Source: Butyrivibrio proteoclasticus P6B7 (lineage in GTDB: Bacteria; Bacillota; Clostridia; Lachnospirales; Lachnospiraceae). From it: DNA of 64,000 bases. Position numbers and translations under genes: made by a program. The DNA is taken from assembly GCF_000622085.1 (NCBI RefSeq), contig NZ_JHWL01000001.1, forward strand, positions 1 through 64,000, given 5' to 3'. Below, one piece after another: positions 46,239 through 56,783 of the stretch; positions within the stretch are counted from its first letter, which is position 1, and each line of letters starts with the position of its first letter. Under the pieces are notes generated by a model, which worked only from the letters and a program-made list of their open reading frames with translations, did not search any database and was not told where the DNA came from.

Positions 46239-47540
46239 GTGGATATCAATAATAATCCTTCGGGGGAACCAGTGCAGGTTCCGGTAGAGCCAGTGGTGGA
46301 TAAGGAAGCAGAATTTAAAAAGAAGCTTACAAGAAGATATCTTTTCGGCATGCTTACAGGTGTGCTTGCAACGATAGTTCTTTTAGCAGGGGTTGTGATC
46401 GGATTCTTATTTGTTGGCTCAAGAAATGGCAGGGTGTTGCAGAATACAGCCCAGTCCAGCGAGCTTTTATCTGATCCCGTTGTTCAGAAGCTTGAAAAGC
46501 TCAATGCTATCATTGATGCTTATTACTACAAGACAGATGTGGACTATGATCAGAGAGCTGATGGCCTTTATAAGGGCTTAATGGAGTCTTTGGGAGATCC
46601 ATATTCTGTATACTACACAGAGGAAGAGCTCATCGAGCTTAGGAATGATACACAGGGTATCTATTATGGAATCGGCGCATATGTGTCAATGGATACATCC
46701 CTTAATCTTCCGCGTATTTCTGGTGTCATGGAGGGAACACCTGCTGAAGAGGCAGGACTCATGGCCAACGATATTATCTATGAGATCAATAAGGAGTCTA
46801 CAGCAGGCCTTACACTTGAGGAGGTTGTAGGTAAGATAAAGGGTGAGCAGGGAACAACAGTGCACCTTACTCTTGTAAGAGATGGCGAGGCAGATTATGT
46901 TGAGCTTGACGTTATGAGAAGACAGGTTGAGGTTCCTACAGTCAGCACCAAGCTCCTTGATGATGGTATCGGATACATCAGGATTACAGAGTTTGATACT
47001 GTTACTGCAGATCAGTTCAAAGAGGGAATGGCAGAGCTTAGAGCTCATAACATTAAGGGCCTTATCCTCGACCTTAGAGGAAACCCAGGCGGAAGCCTTG
47101 ATACAGTAGTTAACATCGGAGACCAGCTCCTTCCAAAGGGCAAGATTGTTTATACCAAAGATAGAAATGGAGAGGGCGAGGAGTACTATTCTTCTGGAGA
47201 ACACGAGCTTGATATTCCATTGGTAGTTCTTGTGGATCAGTATTCAGCCAGCGCTTCAGAGATTCTTGCAGGCGCCATCAAGGATTATCAGATCGGAACA
47301 CTGGTTGGTGTTACAACCTACGGTAAGGGAATCGTACAGAGCATCCTTGATCTAAAGGATGGAACAGCTGTAAAGCTTACAGTTAGCAGCTACTATTCTC
47401 CAAATGGAATCAACATCCACGGAGTAGGAATTGAGCCAGATATTGTTTGCGAATTTGACTCAGAGGCCTACGCAGCTGATAAAACCGACAGTCAGCTTGA
47501 TAAGGGAATTGAAGTTTTAAAAGAACTTATTGACAACTAA
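46239..47540 (+). CDS. S41 C-terminal processing peptidase (CtpA-like)
   Basis: GTG 46239 follows AGAGGTGAATAGAA. The 433-residue protein has one N-terminal membrane segment (LFGMLTGVLATIVLLAGVVI), a PDZ domain (GVMEGTPAEEAGLMANDII) and an S41 protease domain with LRGNPGGSLDTVV, the Ser in YSASASEILAG and the Lys in TYGKGIVQS. It cleaves proteins outside the membrane, probably together with the FtsEX-hydrolase group. Confidence 0.92.
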   Translation: MDINNNPSGEPVQVPVEPVVDKEAEFKKKLTRRYLFGMLTGVLATIVLLAGVVIGFLFVGSRNGRVLQNTAQSSELLSDPVVQKLEKLNAIIDAYYYKTDVDYDQRADGLYKGLMESLGDPYSVYYTEEELIELRNDTQGIYYGIGAYVSMDTSLNLPRISGVMEGTPAEEAGLMANDIIYEINKESTAGLTLEEVVGKIKGEQGTTVHLTLVRDGEADYVELDVMRRQVEVPTVSTKLLDDGIGYIRITEFDTVTADQFKEGMAELRAHNIKGLILDLRGNPGGSLDTVVNIGDQLLPKGKIVYTKDRNGEGEEYYSSGEHELDIPLVVLVDQYSASASEILAGAIKDYQIGTLVGVTTYGKGIVQSILDLKDGTAVKLTVSSYYSPNGINIHGVGIEPDIVCEFDSEAYAADKTDSQLDKGIEVLKELIDN

Positions 47541-47562
47541 AACCAAAATATAGTAATATACC

Positions 47563-47596
47563 AAACTGTGTCACGTCTGTGGCACAGTTTTTTCTT
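47563..47596 (+). terminator. Rho-independent terminator
   Basis: AACTGTGTCAC pairs with GTGGCACAGTT around GTCT and is followed by a T-rich tail. It ends the ftsEX-peptidase unit. Confidence 0.8.
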
Positions 47597-47666
47597 TTGC
47601 CTGATTCAGGCATTGTTTCCATTTTTTTATTATGGATTTAGTTTGAAGTTTTTGAGGAAGGTTGTT

Positions 47667-48353
47667 ATGAAGGTTAAAGCATGCATTTACACAGATGCAG
47701 GAACGAAGTCAAAAATAAATAGAGATGCTGCCCTTGTGAAGGTGGCAGCTACAAGAGAGCTTGGAAGGATATCCTTTGTGGCAGTGTGTGATGGCGGAGC
47801 CATGGGCGCCAAGGGAGAAGTGGCAAGTTGTATGGTGATAAGGAGCCTTGAGACCTGGTTCCATGAGGAATTGCCACTTCTTGTAAGCCTTTCAGAGGAG
47901 AAGCTTATGGACACCATTGAGAAATCTTGGAAAAGGCTCTATAGAAGCATACGGGTTGAGCTGGACAGATATGGCCGCCATCGAAAGGTGTCACCCTTCT
48001 CCACATTGACAGCTCTTTTGCAGATTGGAAAAAGATATCTGTATATGAATGTGGGTAATTCCAGAATTTACTTAACTGACAGGGGAGATATGTCCATGAT
48101 CGACGTTCCTTGTCAGCAGGAAAAAGAGCTAACTTTTGTCAGGGGCTCTTTTAACAGAAATACCACAGTGGTGGCCTGCAGTGATGGCTTTTTTAACAGG
48201 CTTGATACAAGAGAGATCTATCAAAAGCTTTGCCCACAGATGTGTGTAAGCGCCAGTGATATGCTGGGACAGTGCAGGAAGCTGGCTATGAGGGCCATGG
48301 ACAAAAAGGAAGAGGATAACATATCAGTTGCAGCACTTAGTTTGGAGTTTTGA
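47667..48353 (+). CDS. PP2C-family Ser/Thr protein phosphatase
   Basis: ATG 47667 (MKVKACIYTDAGTKSKINRDAA) has GAGGAAGG upstream; the frame opens 99 bp earlier without one. The 228-residue protein keeps the PP2C metal and phosphate motifs (TDAGTKSKINRD, VCDGGAMGAKGEVAS, ACSDGFFNRL, EEDNISVAAL), although the second is unusual. It is 9 bp before a Ser/Thr kinase gene, so the two likely form a reversible phosphorylation pair. Confidence 0.85.
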   Translation: MKVKACIYTDAGTKSKINRDAALVKVAATRELGRISFVAVCDGGAMGAKGEVASCMVIRSLETWFHEELPLLVSLSEEKLMDTIEKSWKRLYRSIRVELDRYGRHRKVSPFSTLTALLQIGKRYLYMNVGNSRIYLTDRGDMSMIDVPCQQEKELTFVRGSFNRNTTVVACSDGFFNRLDTREIYQKLCPQMCVSASDMLGQCRKLAMRAMDKKEEDNISVAALSLEF

Positions 48354-48362
48354 GGAAAAGAA

Positions 48363-49325
48363 ATGAATAATAGATATAGAGTTAAAAAGCGGCTGGGAGA
48401 AGGCGGAAACAGCGTCGCCTACCTGGCCATAGATACTATCAGCGGTAAAAAGGTTACTATCAAATCCTACAAGATGGGAATGGCCACTAAATCTGAGGCC
48501 GAAATTCTAAGAAGTCTTTCACACCCATCTATTCCACAGTTAATTGAAGCAGGTCCTTCAGAGATCATTTTAGAGTACATGGAGGGCGAGACTTTGGACA
48601 GATACCTTAAGAAGAACGGGCCACTTAAGGAAAAAGAGGCTGTTGATATCGCGATAAAGCTTATCGGGATTCTGAGATTCCTGCATGGCAGGCGGGTTCC
48701 GGTGATTTATAGGGATATAAAGCCTTCTAACATAGTTATCAGAAAAGATGGAGAGGTTGGACTGATTGATTTTGGAGCAGCCAGAGTTTACGATCCGCTA
48801 CTTAGGAAAGACACAGAGAACTTGGGAACAGTGGGCTATGCTGCTCCCGAGCAGTTTGGAAATCTGGGACAGACCAATCCCTCAACGGATATTTACTGTT
48901 TTGGAATGACTCTTTTACAGATGTTGTCCATGGTGGATCCTGCTGATAAGAACGTAGTTTACGAGTACAAGAGCCAGGGCATAAGGGGCGTGTCAAAAGA
49001 GCTTATGGAAATTATTGATATGTGCACAAGACCTGACAGAGAGGACCGGTTTAAGTCCTGTAAGCAGGTGGAGAAAGCTCTTTTAACCTATGATGGAAAA
49101 GTAAAAAGAAGGAGGTTCTTCCAGGGAGGAAGATACGCGGCTACTGCGGCGGTCCTGGCACTATTCATATCACTTGCTATTTTTTACTTTGACAAGATAA
49201 CGGCCTATGGGGCGGCGGATATGGAAAAGAGAATGCCCTATGTGATGGACAGGCTCTATAACGCAAGGTGCTTTATTGAAGCGGAAATAACGGAATTTAA
49301 GATAAATGGAGGAATTTTGAAATGA
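48363..49325 (+). CDS. Membrane-anchored Ser/Thr protein kinase without PASTA domains
   Basis: The 320-residue Hanks-type kinase has GEGGNSVAYLA, the ATP-binding Lys34, YRDIKPSN with catalytic Asp118 (Tyr replaces the usual His), D136-F-G138, and GTVGYAAPEQFG. One membrane segment (residues ~263-280) is followed by only ~35 extracellular residues; PASTA repeats of PrkC/StkP are missing. It follows a PP2C phosphatase and overlaps the next small membrane gene by 4 bp. Confidence 0.9.
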   Translation: MNNRYRVKKRLGEGGNSVAYLAIDTISGKKVTIKSYKMGMATKSEAEILRSLSHPSIPQLIEAGPSEIILEYMEGETLDRYLKKNGPLKEKEAVDIAIKLIGILRFLHGRRVPVIYRDIKPSNIVIRKDGEVGLIDFGAARVYDPLLRKDTENLGTVGYAAPEQFGNLGQTNPSTDIYCFGMTLLQMLSMVDPADKNVVYEYKSQGIRGVSKELMEIIDMCTRPDREDRFKSCKQVEKALLTYDGKVKRRRFFQGGRYAATAAVLALFISLAIFYFDKITAYGAADMEKRMPYVMDRLYNARCFIEAEITEFKINGGILK

Positions 49326-49567
49326 TTATTTTTGGATATACTTTTGTGATGATATTTATAGCGTTGGTGCTGATCCTTGGAATTGGAGCTATCTTGACCA
49401 GGGATGGGCTTGAGGCAGCGGAAGAGGTAGAAGGGGAGCTTACAGCGGCCATGTGCACCACAAAGCTATTGGAAAACAGTAAGGATGTGGATGACAGAAC
49501 CATGGAGGATTTTGTCATAGAACAGGACCTTGTATATACCTTTGATTCAGTTAACCTTGACCTGTAA
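49322..49567 (+). CDS. Small membrane protein of unknown function
   Basis: The 81-residue protein has one N-terminal membrane segment (FVMIFIALVLILGIGAILT) and an acidic outside or cytoplasmic tail (LEAAEEVEGE, DVDDRTMEDFVIEQD). Its ATG overlaps the kinase TGA (ATGA), so it is translationally coupled. It may be a kinase partner or substrate, by context only. Confidence 0.65.
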   Translation: MIIFGYTFVMIFIALVLILGIGAILTRDGLEAAEEVEGELTAAMCTTKLLENSKDVDDRTMEDFVIEQDLVYTFDSVNLDL

Positions 49568-49639
49568 ATCCAGTAAATATCAGGGATTGCGACGGATGTA
49601 AGGGTTTAAATGCACAGGAACACGTGTTCTAAAAAGTTG

Positions 49640-49668
49640 TGGACAATTTAATATTGAGATGTTATACT
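49640..49668 (+). promoter_or_regulatory. Sigma-A-type promoter of uvrBA
   Basis: TGGACA (49640-49645), a 17-bp spacer and TATACT (49663-49668) lie 23 bp before the uvrB ATG. No LexA-type box was recognised nearby. Confidence 0.6.
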
Positions 49669-49691
49669 AGCTCAATATAAGAGGGATTGTC

Positions 49692-51683
49692 ATGGACTTT
49701 AAGTTACATTCTGAATTCAAACCTACCGGTGATCAGCCGGCAGCAATAAAGGCTTTGGTTGATGGCTTTAAAGAAGGCAACCAGTTTGAGACCCTTTTAG
49801 GTGTCACAGGCTCTGGTAAGACCTTTACCATGGCCAATGTGATCGCGGCTCTTAACAAGCCCACGCTGATCATTTCTCATAACAAGACTTTGGCAGGCCA
49901 GCTATACGGCGAGATGAAGGAGTTCTTTCCTGAGAACGCCGTAGAGTACTTTGTTTCTTACTATGACTACTATCAGCCAGAGGCTTATGTTCCCCAGACA
50001 GATACATATATTGCCAAGGATTCATCTATCAATGATGAGATTGATAAGTTGAGACTTTCTGCCACTGCGTCACTGGCTGAGAGAAACGACGTAATAGTTG
50101 TTGCCAGTGTCTCCTGTATTTATGGCCTTGGAAGTCCAGAGGAATTCAAGGGGATGTCCATTTCTCTGAGGCCTGGAATGCAGAAGGACAGAGACGATAT
50201 CATCAAGGACTTGGTGGCTATCCAGTATAACCGCAATGATATGGAGCTTAGCAGATGTAACTTCAGAGTAAGGGGAGATACTGTGGAGATTTTCCCTGCC
50301 AATGCGGACGATTACCTCATAAGAGTTGAGTTTTTTGGTGATGAGATAGACAGAATTACGGAGGTTGAGCCAGTTACTGGCAAGGTTAAAAATGAGCTCA
50401 GCCACGTTATGATATATCCCGCTTCTCACTATGTTGTGCCTCAGGAGAAGATCAACAAGGCCTGCGACAATATTGAGAAGGAGCTGGAGGATCAGGTTAA
50501 ATTCTTTAAGGGCGAGGATAAGCTTATCGAGGCCCAGAGGATTTCGGAGAGGACTAACTTTGATATAGAGATGCTGAGGGAGACTGGCTTTTGCTCTGGA
50601 ATTGAGAACTATTCAAGACATCTTAATTTCATGGCACCAGGAGAGCCTCCTCTGACGCTTTTGGACTTCTTTGACAGAGATTTCCTTATTATTGTGGATG
50701 AGTCCCATATGACCATTCCTCAGGTTGGAGCCATGTATCATGGTGACAGGAGCAGGAAGACTACGCTGGTGGATTATGGCTTCAGACTACCATCGGCGCT
50801 GGATAACAGACCGCTTAACTTTGAGGAGTTCGAGTCTCATATTGACCAGATGCTGTTCTGTTCAGCTACACCTGGTAAGTATGAGGAGGAGCATGAGCTT
50901 CTTAGGGCTGAACAGGTAATAAGGCCTACAGGTCTTTTGGATCCTGAGATATCGGTAAGGCCTGTTGAGGGGCAGATTGATGATCTTATCGGTGAGATAA
51001 GAAATGAAATTGATAAGAAGAATAAGGTGCTGGTAACTACTCTTACCAAGAGAATGGCTGAGGATCTGACAGAGTACCTGGCAGAGGCTGGCATCAGAGT
51101 TAAGTACCTGCATTCTGATATAGATACCCTAGAAAGAGCAGAGATCATCAGGGATATGAGACTTGACGTCTTTGATGTTCTTGTGGGAATCAACCTTCTT
51201 AGAGAAGGTCTGGATATTCCGGAGATTTCACTGGTGGCCATCATTGATGCTGATAAGGAGGGCTTCCTTAGATCAGAGACCTCTCTTATTCAGACCATCG
51301 GAAGAGCAGCCAGGAATTCTGAGGGCCGCGTAATTATGTATGCGGACAATATGACAGATTCCATGACCAAGGCTATCGAGGAGACCCAGAGAAGACGTGC
51401 GATTCAGGAGAAGTACAATGAGGAGCACGGTATAACACCTCAGACCATCAAGAAGGCTGTAAGAGACCTTATTGCAGTAACCAAGGCTGTTGCCAAGGAA
51501 GAGGTTAAGTTTGAGAAAGATCCTGAGTCCATGAGCCAGGATGAGCTGGAGAAGCTCATTGGTCAGGTTCAGAAGAAGATGAAGAAGGCAGCTACAGAGC
51601 TGGATTTCGAAAGTGCTGCTATGCTTCGTGACCAGATGATAGAGCTTAAGAAGATTCTTAATGACCTTACTGAGGGCAAGTAG
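49692..51683 (+). CDS. uvrB: Excinuclease ABC subunit B
   Basis: The 663-residue protein has Walker [15 protein letters not shown], the damage-probing beta-hairpin [18 protein letters not shown], helicase motifs [25 protein letters not shown] and QTIGRAARN, and the C-terminal UVR motif ([16 protein letters not shown]). It verifies DNA damage and loads UvrC. Confidence 0.98.
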   Translation: MDFKLHSEFKPTGDQPAAIKALVDGFKEGNQFETLLGVTGSGKTFTMANVIAALNKPTLIISHNKTLAGQLYGEMKEFFPENAVEYFVSYYDYYQPEAYVPQTDTYIAKDSSINDEIDKLRLSATASLAERNDVIVVASVSCIYGLGSPEEFKGMSISLRPGMQKDRDDIIKDLVAIQYNRNDMELSRCNFRVRGDTVEIFPANADDYLIRVEFFGDEIDRITEVEPVTGKVKNELSHVMIYPASHYVVPQEKINKACDNIEKELEDQVKFFKGEDKLIEAQRISERTNFDIEMLRETGFCSGIENYSRHLNFMAPGEPPLTLLDFFDRDFLIIVDESHMTIPQVGAMYHGDRSRKTTLVDYGFRLPSALDNRPLNFEEFESHIDQMLFCSATPGKYEEEHELLRAEQVIRPTGLLDPEISVRPVEGQIDDLIGEIRNEIDKKNKVLVTTLTKRMAEDLTEYLAEAGIRVKYLHSDIDTLERAEIIRDMRLDVFDVLVGINLLREGLDIPEISLVAIIDADKEGFLRSETSLIQTIGRAARNSEGRVIMYADNMTDSMTKAIEETQRRRAIQEKYNEEHGITPQTIKKAVRDLIAVTKAVAKEEVKFEKDPESMSQDELEKLIGQVQKKMKKAATELDFESAAMLRDQMIELKKILNDLTEGK

Positions 51684-51703
51684 TTAGACTGATTGGAGAT
51701 AAT

Positions 51704-54604
51704 ATGGCTACAGACAATCGCATGACCAAGAAGAATACCACAACTAAGAGGATTCTTCCAACAGATATACATGATTATATAAGGGTTAGAGGAGCCAATG
51801 AGCACAACCTTAAGAATGTCAGCGTCAAGATTCCAAGGGAGACACTGACAGTGTTTACCGGTCTTTCCGGATCAGGTAAGTCTTCTCTTGCCTTTGATAC
51901 CATTTTTGCTGAGGGACAGAGGCGCTATATGGAGTCTCTTTCATCCTATGCAAGAATGTTCTTAGGACAGATGGATAAGCCCAATGTTGAGAGAATCGAG
52001 GGACTTTCGCCTACTATCTCAATAGATCAGAAGTCCACCAACAAGAACCCAAGATCTACAGTGGGAACAGTTACTGAGATTTATGATCACTTTAGACTCC
52101 TATATGCCAGAATCGGTATTCCACACTGCCCTAATTGTGGAAGAGAGATCAGAAGGCAGACTGTGGATGAGATGTGTGATCACATTCTTTCTCTTGGAGA
52201 GGGCACTAAGCTCCAGATTCTTGCACCAGTTGTAAGAGGTAAGAAGGGTGAGCATGCCAAGACTCTGGACAGAGCAAGACGAGCAGGCTATGTTAGAGCC
52301 AGAATTGACGGAAGCCAGTACGATATCTCTGAGGAAGAGATCAAGCTGGATAAGAATATCAAGCATAGCATTGAGATCATAGTTGATAGAATCGTTGTCC
52401 ATGAGGACAATGAGAATCTTAGAAAGAGACTTACAGATTCTGTGGAGAATGCCCTGGCATTGGCTGAAGGACTTCTTCTGGTGGATGTTATAGATGGTAA
52501 AGAGCTTAGCTTTAGCCAGAACTTTGCATGTCCTGACTGCGGAATCAGTATTCCTGAGATCGAGCCTAGAAGCTTTTCCTTCAACAACCCATTTGGAGCC
52601 TGTCCTGATTGCTTTGGCCTTGGCTATAAGATGGAGTTTGACGAGGATCTCATGATTCCTGACAAATCTCTTTCTATCAATGACGGTTGCATAGTGGTTA
52701 TGGGATGGCAGTCCTGTAACAAGGAGGGAAGCTTTAGTAATGCAATTCTTAAGGCTCTTACCAAGGCTTATAAGTTCAGCCTTGATACTCCTTATGAGGA
52801 GCTTCCTGAGAATGTAAGACATATGCTCATCTACGGAGCAGATAAGACTGTGAATGTTCACTATAAGGGCTCAAGAGGAGAGGGTGACTACCCTATTCAG
52901 TTTGAGGGACTTATTAAGAATGTGGAGCAGAGATATAAGGAGACCTTTTCTGAGACTGCCAAGGCAGAGTACGAGGAGTATATGAGAATTACACCTTGCC
53001 AGCTCTGCGGCGGACAGAGACTTAAGAAGGAATCCCTTGCTGTAACTGTAGATAATAAGAATATTTTTGAGATCACATCAATGTCTATTGATGAGCTTCA
53101 GAACTATCTGGAGAACCTTTCTCTTTCCAAGCAGCAGGAGATGATTGGTGCTCAGGTGCTAAAAGAGATTAAGGCAAGAGTTGGATTCCTTGTGGATGTG
53201 GGTCTTGATTATCTGTCACTTTCAAGAGCTACTGGAACCCTCTCTGGAGGAGAAGCTCAGAGAATCAGACTGGCAACCCAGATTGGATCTGGACTTTGCG
53301 GTGTTTGCTACATTCTGGATGAGCCTAGTATTGGTCTTCATCAGAGAGATAATGATAAGCTTCTCAATACTCTTAAGAACTTAAGGGACCTTGGTAACAC
53401 TCTGATCGTGGTTGAGCATGATGAGGATACCATGAGAGCTGCGGACTATATCGTGGATGTGGGTCCTGGAGCCGGTTCCCACGGCGGCAAGGTTGTGGCC
53501 TGCGGAACAGCGGAAGAGATCATGGAGGTTAAGGAGTCTATCACAGGACAGTACCTGGCTGGTAAGCTCAAGATCGATGTGCCTTCTGTCAGAAGGAAGC
53601 CGACGGGCTTTCTTAAGGTGGTTGGCGCCTGCGAGAATAACCTTAAGAATGTGGATGTGGAGTTCCCACTTGGGGTACTTACTATAGTTACCGGTGTTTC
53701 CGGATCAGGAAAGAGCTCTCTTGTTAATGAGATCCTCTACAAGCACCTGGCAAAGAGCCTTAACAGAGCCAGAGTTATTCCTGGTAAGCACAAGACTATA
53801 GAGGGCCTTGATCAGGTTGATAAGGTAATTGCTATTGATCAGTCACCTATTGGAAGAACACCAAGATCAAACCCTGCTACCTACACTGGAGTATTTGATC
53901 TGATTAGAGATCTTTTTGCTGCAACTCCTGATGCTAAGACAAGAGGTTATAAGAAGGGCAGGTTCTCTTTTAACGTTAAAGGCGGACGATGCGAGGCCTG
54001 CAGTGGCGATGGTATCATCAAGATCGAGATGCACTTTTTGCCAGATGTCTATGTGCCTTGTGAGGTTTGCGGTGGTAAGAGATATAACCACGAAACTCTG
54101 GAGGTTAAATATAAGGGCAAGAGCATTTACGACGTGCTTGATATGACAGTGGAGGAGGCTCTTAGCTTTTTTGAAAACGTTAAGACCATTAAGCGTAAGA
54201 TCCAGACACTGTATGATGTAGGACTTGGCTATGTTAAGCTTGGTCAGCCTAGTACAGAGCTCTCTGGTGGTGAAGCCCAGAGAATCAAGCTGGCAACAGA
54301 GCTTAGTAAGGTTGGAACCGGTAAAACAGTTTACATTCTGGATGAACCTACAACGGGCCTTCATTTTGCGGATGTTCAGAAGCTGGTTAAGATCATGCAC
54401 AAGCTGGTGGAGCAGGGGAATACCGTTGTGGTAATTGAGCACAATCTGGATGTTATCAAGACTGGAGATTACATAATTGATATGGGACCTGAGGGAGGTT
54501 CAAAGGGAGGTACGGTTGTTACCTGTGGAACTCCTGAGGAGGTTGCAAAGTGCAAGAAATCCTATACTGGAGCCTATATCAAAAAGATGCTGAATAAGAA
54601 TTAA
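51704..54604 (+). CDS. uvrA: Excinuclease ABC subunit A
   Basis: The 966-residue protein has two ABC ATPase halves ([14 protein letters not shown] and [15 protein letters not shown]), signatures [12 protein letters not shown] and [12 protein letters not shown], and zinc modules (CPNCGR, CPDCG, CEVCGG). It recognises damaged DNA with UvrB, encoded 20 bp upstream. GGAGAT precedes the ATG. Confidence 0.98.
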   Translation: MATDNRMTKKNTTTKRILPTDIHDYIRVRGANEHNLKNVSVKIPRETLTVFTGLSGSGKSSLAFDTIFAEGQRRYMESLSSYARMFLGQMDKPNVERIEGLSPTISIDQKSTNKNPRSTVGTVTEIYDHFRLLYARIGIPHCPNCGREIRRQTVDEMCDHILSLGEGTKLQILAPVVRGKKGEHAKTLDRARRAGYVRARIDGSQYDISEEEIKLDKNIKHSIEIIVDRIVVHEDNENLRKRLTDSVENALALAEGLLLVDVIDGKELSFSQNFACPDCGISIPEIEPRSFSFNNPFGACPDCFGLGYKMEFDEDLMIPDKSLSINDGCIVVMGWQSCNKEGSFSNAILKALTKAYKFSLDTPYEELPENVRHMLIYGADKTVNVHYKGSRGEGDYPIQFEGLIKNVEQRYKETFSETAKAEYEEYMRITPCQLCGGQRLKKESLAVTVDNKNIFEITSMSIDELQNYLENLSLSKQQEMIGAQVLKEIKARVGFLVDVGLDYLSLSRATGTLSGGEAQRIRLATQIGSGLCGVCYILDEPSIGLHQRDNDKLLNTLKNLRDLGNTLIVVEHDEDTMRAADYIVDVGPGAGSHGGKVVACGTAEEIMEVKESITGQYLAGKLKIDVPSVRRKPTGFLKVVGACENNLKNVDVEFPLGVLTIVTGVSGSGKSSLVNEILYKHLAKSLNRARVIPGKHKTIEGLDQVDKVIAIDQSPIGRTPRSNPATYTGVFDLIRDLFAATPDAKTRGYKKGRFSFNVKGGRCEACSGDGIIKIEMHFLPDVYVPCEVCGGKRYNHETLEVKYKGKSIYDVLDMTVEEALSFFENVKTIKRKIQTLYDVGLGYVKLGQPSTELSGGEAQRIKLATELSKVGTGKTVYILDEPTTGLHFADVQKLVKIMHKLVEQGNTVVVIEHNLDVIKTGDYIIDMGPEGGSKGGTVVTCGTPEEVAKCKKSYTGAYIKKMLNKN

Positions 54605-54613
54605 AGAATGTGC

Positions 54614-54655
54614 AGGGGCTGTCCGATATATATATAAGACGGATAGCCCCTTTCA
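54614..54655 (+). terminator. Rho-independent terminator of uvrBA
   Basis: AGGGGCTGTCCG pairs with CGGATAGCCCCT (one G-T pair) around a 14-nt loop; TTTC follows. Confidence 0.8.
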
Positions 54656-54765
54656 ATTATTGCTATTTTGGTTTATAATGCTAGTGATATTATAAAATGA
54701 AATTATTATCCGCATCTATGCGCTGATAGATAAGTGTTTTTGTTCGAAAGGGGTACTTAAGAATT

Positions 54766-55758
54766 ATGCAGTACGCAGACATTGGAATTGATTTAGGAAC
54801 AGCCTCAGTACTTGTTTATATTAGAGGAAAGGGCGTTGTATTAAAAGAGCCATCAGTAGTAGCTTATAACAGAGATACAGAAGAGATCATGGCAATCGGT
54901 GAGGATGCCAGACTTATGCTTGGTAGAACACCAGGTAACATCGTAGCTGTAAGACCACTTAGACAGGGCGTTATTTCTAACTACAAGATCACAGAGCAGA
55001 TGATGAGATACTTCATCAACAAGGCTATCGGACGTAGAATCCACCGTAAGCCTTTCATTGCTGTATGTGTACCTAGTGGTGCTACTGAGGTTGAGAAGAA
55101 GGCCGTTGAGGATGCTACAAGACTTTGTGGCGCCAGAGACGTTGAGACAATCGAAGAGCCTATCGCAGCTGCTATCGGAGCAGGTATCGATATTACTAAG
55201 CCATGTGGCAATATGATCGTTGATATCGGTGGTGGTACATCAGATATTGCGGTTATTTCCCTTGGAGGAACAGTTGTAAGTACATCAGTTAAGGTTGCTG
55301 GTGATGACTTTGATGAAGCAATTGTTCGTTACATGAGAAAGAAGCACAATCTCCTTATCGGTGACAGAACAGCCGAGGATATCAAGATCAAGATCGGTTC
55401 AGCTTATCCACGTGCTGAGGACGATTACATGGACGTTAGAGGTAGAAACCTTGTAACAGGTCTTCCTAAGACAGTAAGAGTTTCATCAGAAGAGACAGAA
55501 GAGGCGCTCAGAGAGCCAACTTCTCAGATTATAGAGGCTATCCACAGTGTTCTTGAGAATACTCCTCCAGAGCTTGCTGCAGATATTGCAGACAGAGGTA
55601 TCGTCCTTACTGGTGGTGGTGCACTTCTTCGTGGTCTTGAGGATCTTATTTATTCCAAGACCGGTATCAATACAATTACAGCAGAGGACCCAATGACAGC
55701 CGTTGCTATCGGAACAGGTCGTTATGTTGAGTTTATTGTAGGATATCGTGAGGACTAA
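54766..55758 (+). CDS. MreB/Mbl-family actin-like protein
   Basis: The 330-residue protein is MreB-like: DIGIDLGTASVLVYIRGKG, RPLRQGVISNY, VPSGATEVEKKAVEDA, MIVDIGGGTSDIAVISLGG and GIVLTGGGALLRGL. It forms filaments guiding lateral cell-wall synthesis. It stands alone without mreC/mreD but next to two flagellar rod genes, exactly the mbl-flhO-flhP order of Bacillus subtilis, so it is probably an Mbl-type paralogue. A TATAAT at 54674-54679 is a candidate promoter. Confidence 0.9.
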   Translation: MQYADIGIDLGTASVLVYIRGKGVVLKEPSVVAYNRDTEEIMAIGEDARLMLGRTPGNIVAVRPLRQGVISNYKITEQMMRYFINKAIGRRIHRKPFIAVCVPSGATEVEKKAVEDATRLCGARDVETIEEPIAAAIGAGIDITKPCGNMIVDIGGGTSDIAVISLGGTVVSTSVKVAGDDFDEAIVRYMRKKHNLLIGDRTAEDIKIKIGSAYPRAEDDYMDVRGRNLVTGLPKTVRVSSEETEEALREPTSQIIEAIHSVLENTPPELAADIADRGIVLTGGGALLRGLEDLIYSKTGINTITAEDPMTAVAIGTGRYVEFIVGYRED

Positions 55759-55789
55759 TCACACATGCACGCTGTTCATGGATTGAATG

Positions 55790-55797
55790 GCCGATAT
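55790..55797 (+). promoter_or_regulatory. Sigma-D -10-like box upstream of flgF
   Basis: GCCGATAT lies 26 bp before the flgF ATG and is a perfect -10 consensus for flagellar sigma. The -35 side does not show TAAA, so it is only a candidate. Confidence 0.4.
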
Positions 55798-55823
55798 CGC
55801 CAGGATGGCATGAGGAATATTGT

Positions 55824-56654
55824 ATGGTTAAAGGTCTTTACACTGCTTACACAGGAATGATCAACGAACAGCACAGAATGGATGTGCTCACCAACAATCT
55901 TGCTAATGCCAATACTAACGGTTATAAGAAGGAAGGCGCAACTGCTCAGTCTTTCAAGGATCAGCTTGCGTATAAAATTAAAGACTATACTGACGCCCCG
56001 TACACTGCCCGTGGACTGGGCGTTATTACTCCCGGCGTTAAGATCGGTGAGACATATGTAGATTGGACGGAAGGTCCTATGAAGGAGACCCACAATACCT
56101 TCGATATGGCTATTGGTGGATATGGATTCTTTGGAATCGAATATACCAACAAGGCTGTGAACATCGAAAGGGATGAGGCCAATCAGACTAATATCATGTA
56201 TACCAGAGATGGTAATTTTACCCTCACGTCTGAGGGTGTTCTAGTTACTCAGGATGGCGACTTCGTTCTGGATCAGGACGGAGGCCACATTGAGCTTGAT
56301 CCCAACAAAAAGGTTGAAATTAATGCACTTGGCGAAATTCTCCAGGATGGAGAGGTTGTGTCCAGTGTGGGAATATTTGATTTTGAAAAGACAACATATC
56401 CTGATGGCAGGATAAGCTATGATACTCTTGAGCATTATGGCGAGAATATGTACGTTACAACAGACGATACAGTGGAAATTGATGCTACAGGCCAGCTCTA
56501 TGCAGGGTTCCTTGAGCAGTCCAATGTATCTGTTGTGGATGAAATGGTACAGATGATCGCAGTTCAGAGAAACTATGATACCAACCAGAGAATGATAACC
56601 ACCGTGGATGAGACTTTGGACATTGCTGTTAACCAGCTTGGACGTCTCTCATAA
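55824..56654 (+). CDS. Flagellar rod protein FlgF-like (FlhO)
   Basis: The 276-residue protein has the N-terminal rod/hook motif MVKGLYTAYTGMINEQHRMDVLTNNLANANTNGYKKEG and the C-terminal helix FLEQSNVSVVDEMVQMIAVQRNYDTNQRM. It belongs to the distal rod (FlgF/FlgG) group, exported through the flagellar secretion apparatus. It precedes a second rod gene. Confidence 0.88.
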   Translation: MVKGLYTAYTGMINEQHRMDVLTNNLANANTNGYKKEGATAQSFKDQLAYKIKDYTDAPYTARGLGVITPGVKIGETYVDWTEGPMKETHNTFDMAIGGYGFFGIEYTNKAVNIERDEANQTNIMYTRDGNFTLTSEGVLVTQDGDFVLDQDGGHIELDPNKKVEINALGEILQDGEVVSSVGIFDFEKTTYPDGRISYDTLEHYGENMYVTTDDTVEIDATGQLYAGFLEQSNVSVVDEMVQMIAVQRNYDTNQRMITTVDETLDIAVNQLGRLS

Positions 56655-56692
56655 AATTTTAGAATTATTTAATAATATGCGTTAAATAAATG

Positions 56693-56700
56693 ACCGATAT
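56693..56700 (+). promoter_or_regulatory. Sigma-D -10-like box upstream of flgG
   Basis: ACCGATAT, with GACCGATATAAAG context, lies 83 bp before the flgG ATG. The -35 match is poor. It is the third such box linked to a motility gene in this window. Confidence 0.4.
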
Positions 56701-56783
56701 AAAGATAGAGCAAAGATTACCAGTCACGGAGGACGGTAAAAGAGCAATTGAGCTCGCTTTTATTTATCTATCGGAGGTGGCTT

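Noticed and set aside
53867..54442. Minus-strand frame of 191 codons within uvrA
   Set aside because: It lies entirely inside well-conserved uvrA coding sequence and has no recognisable domain or ribosome-binding site.
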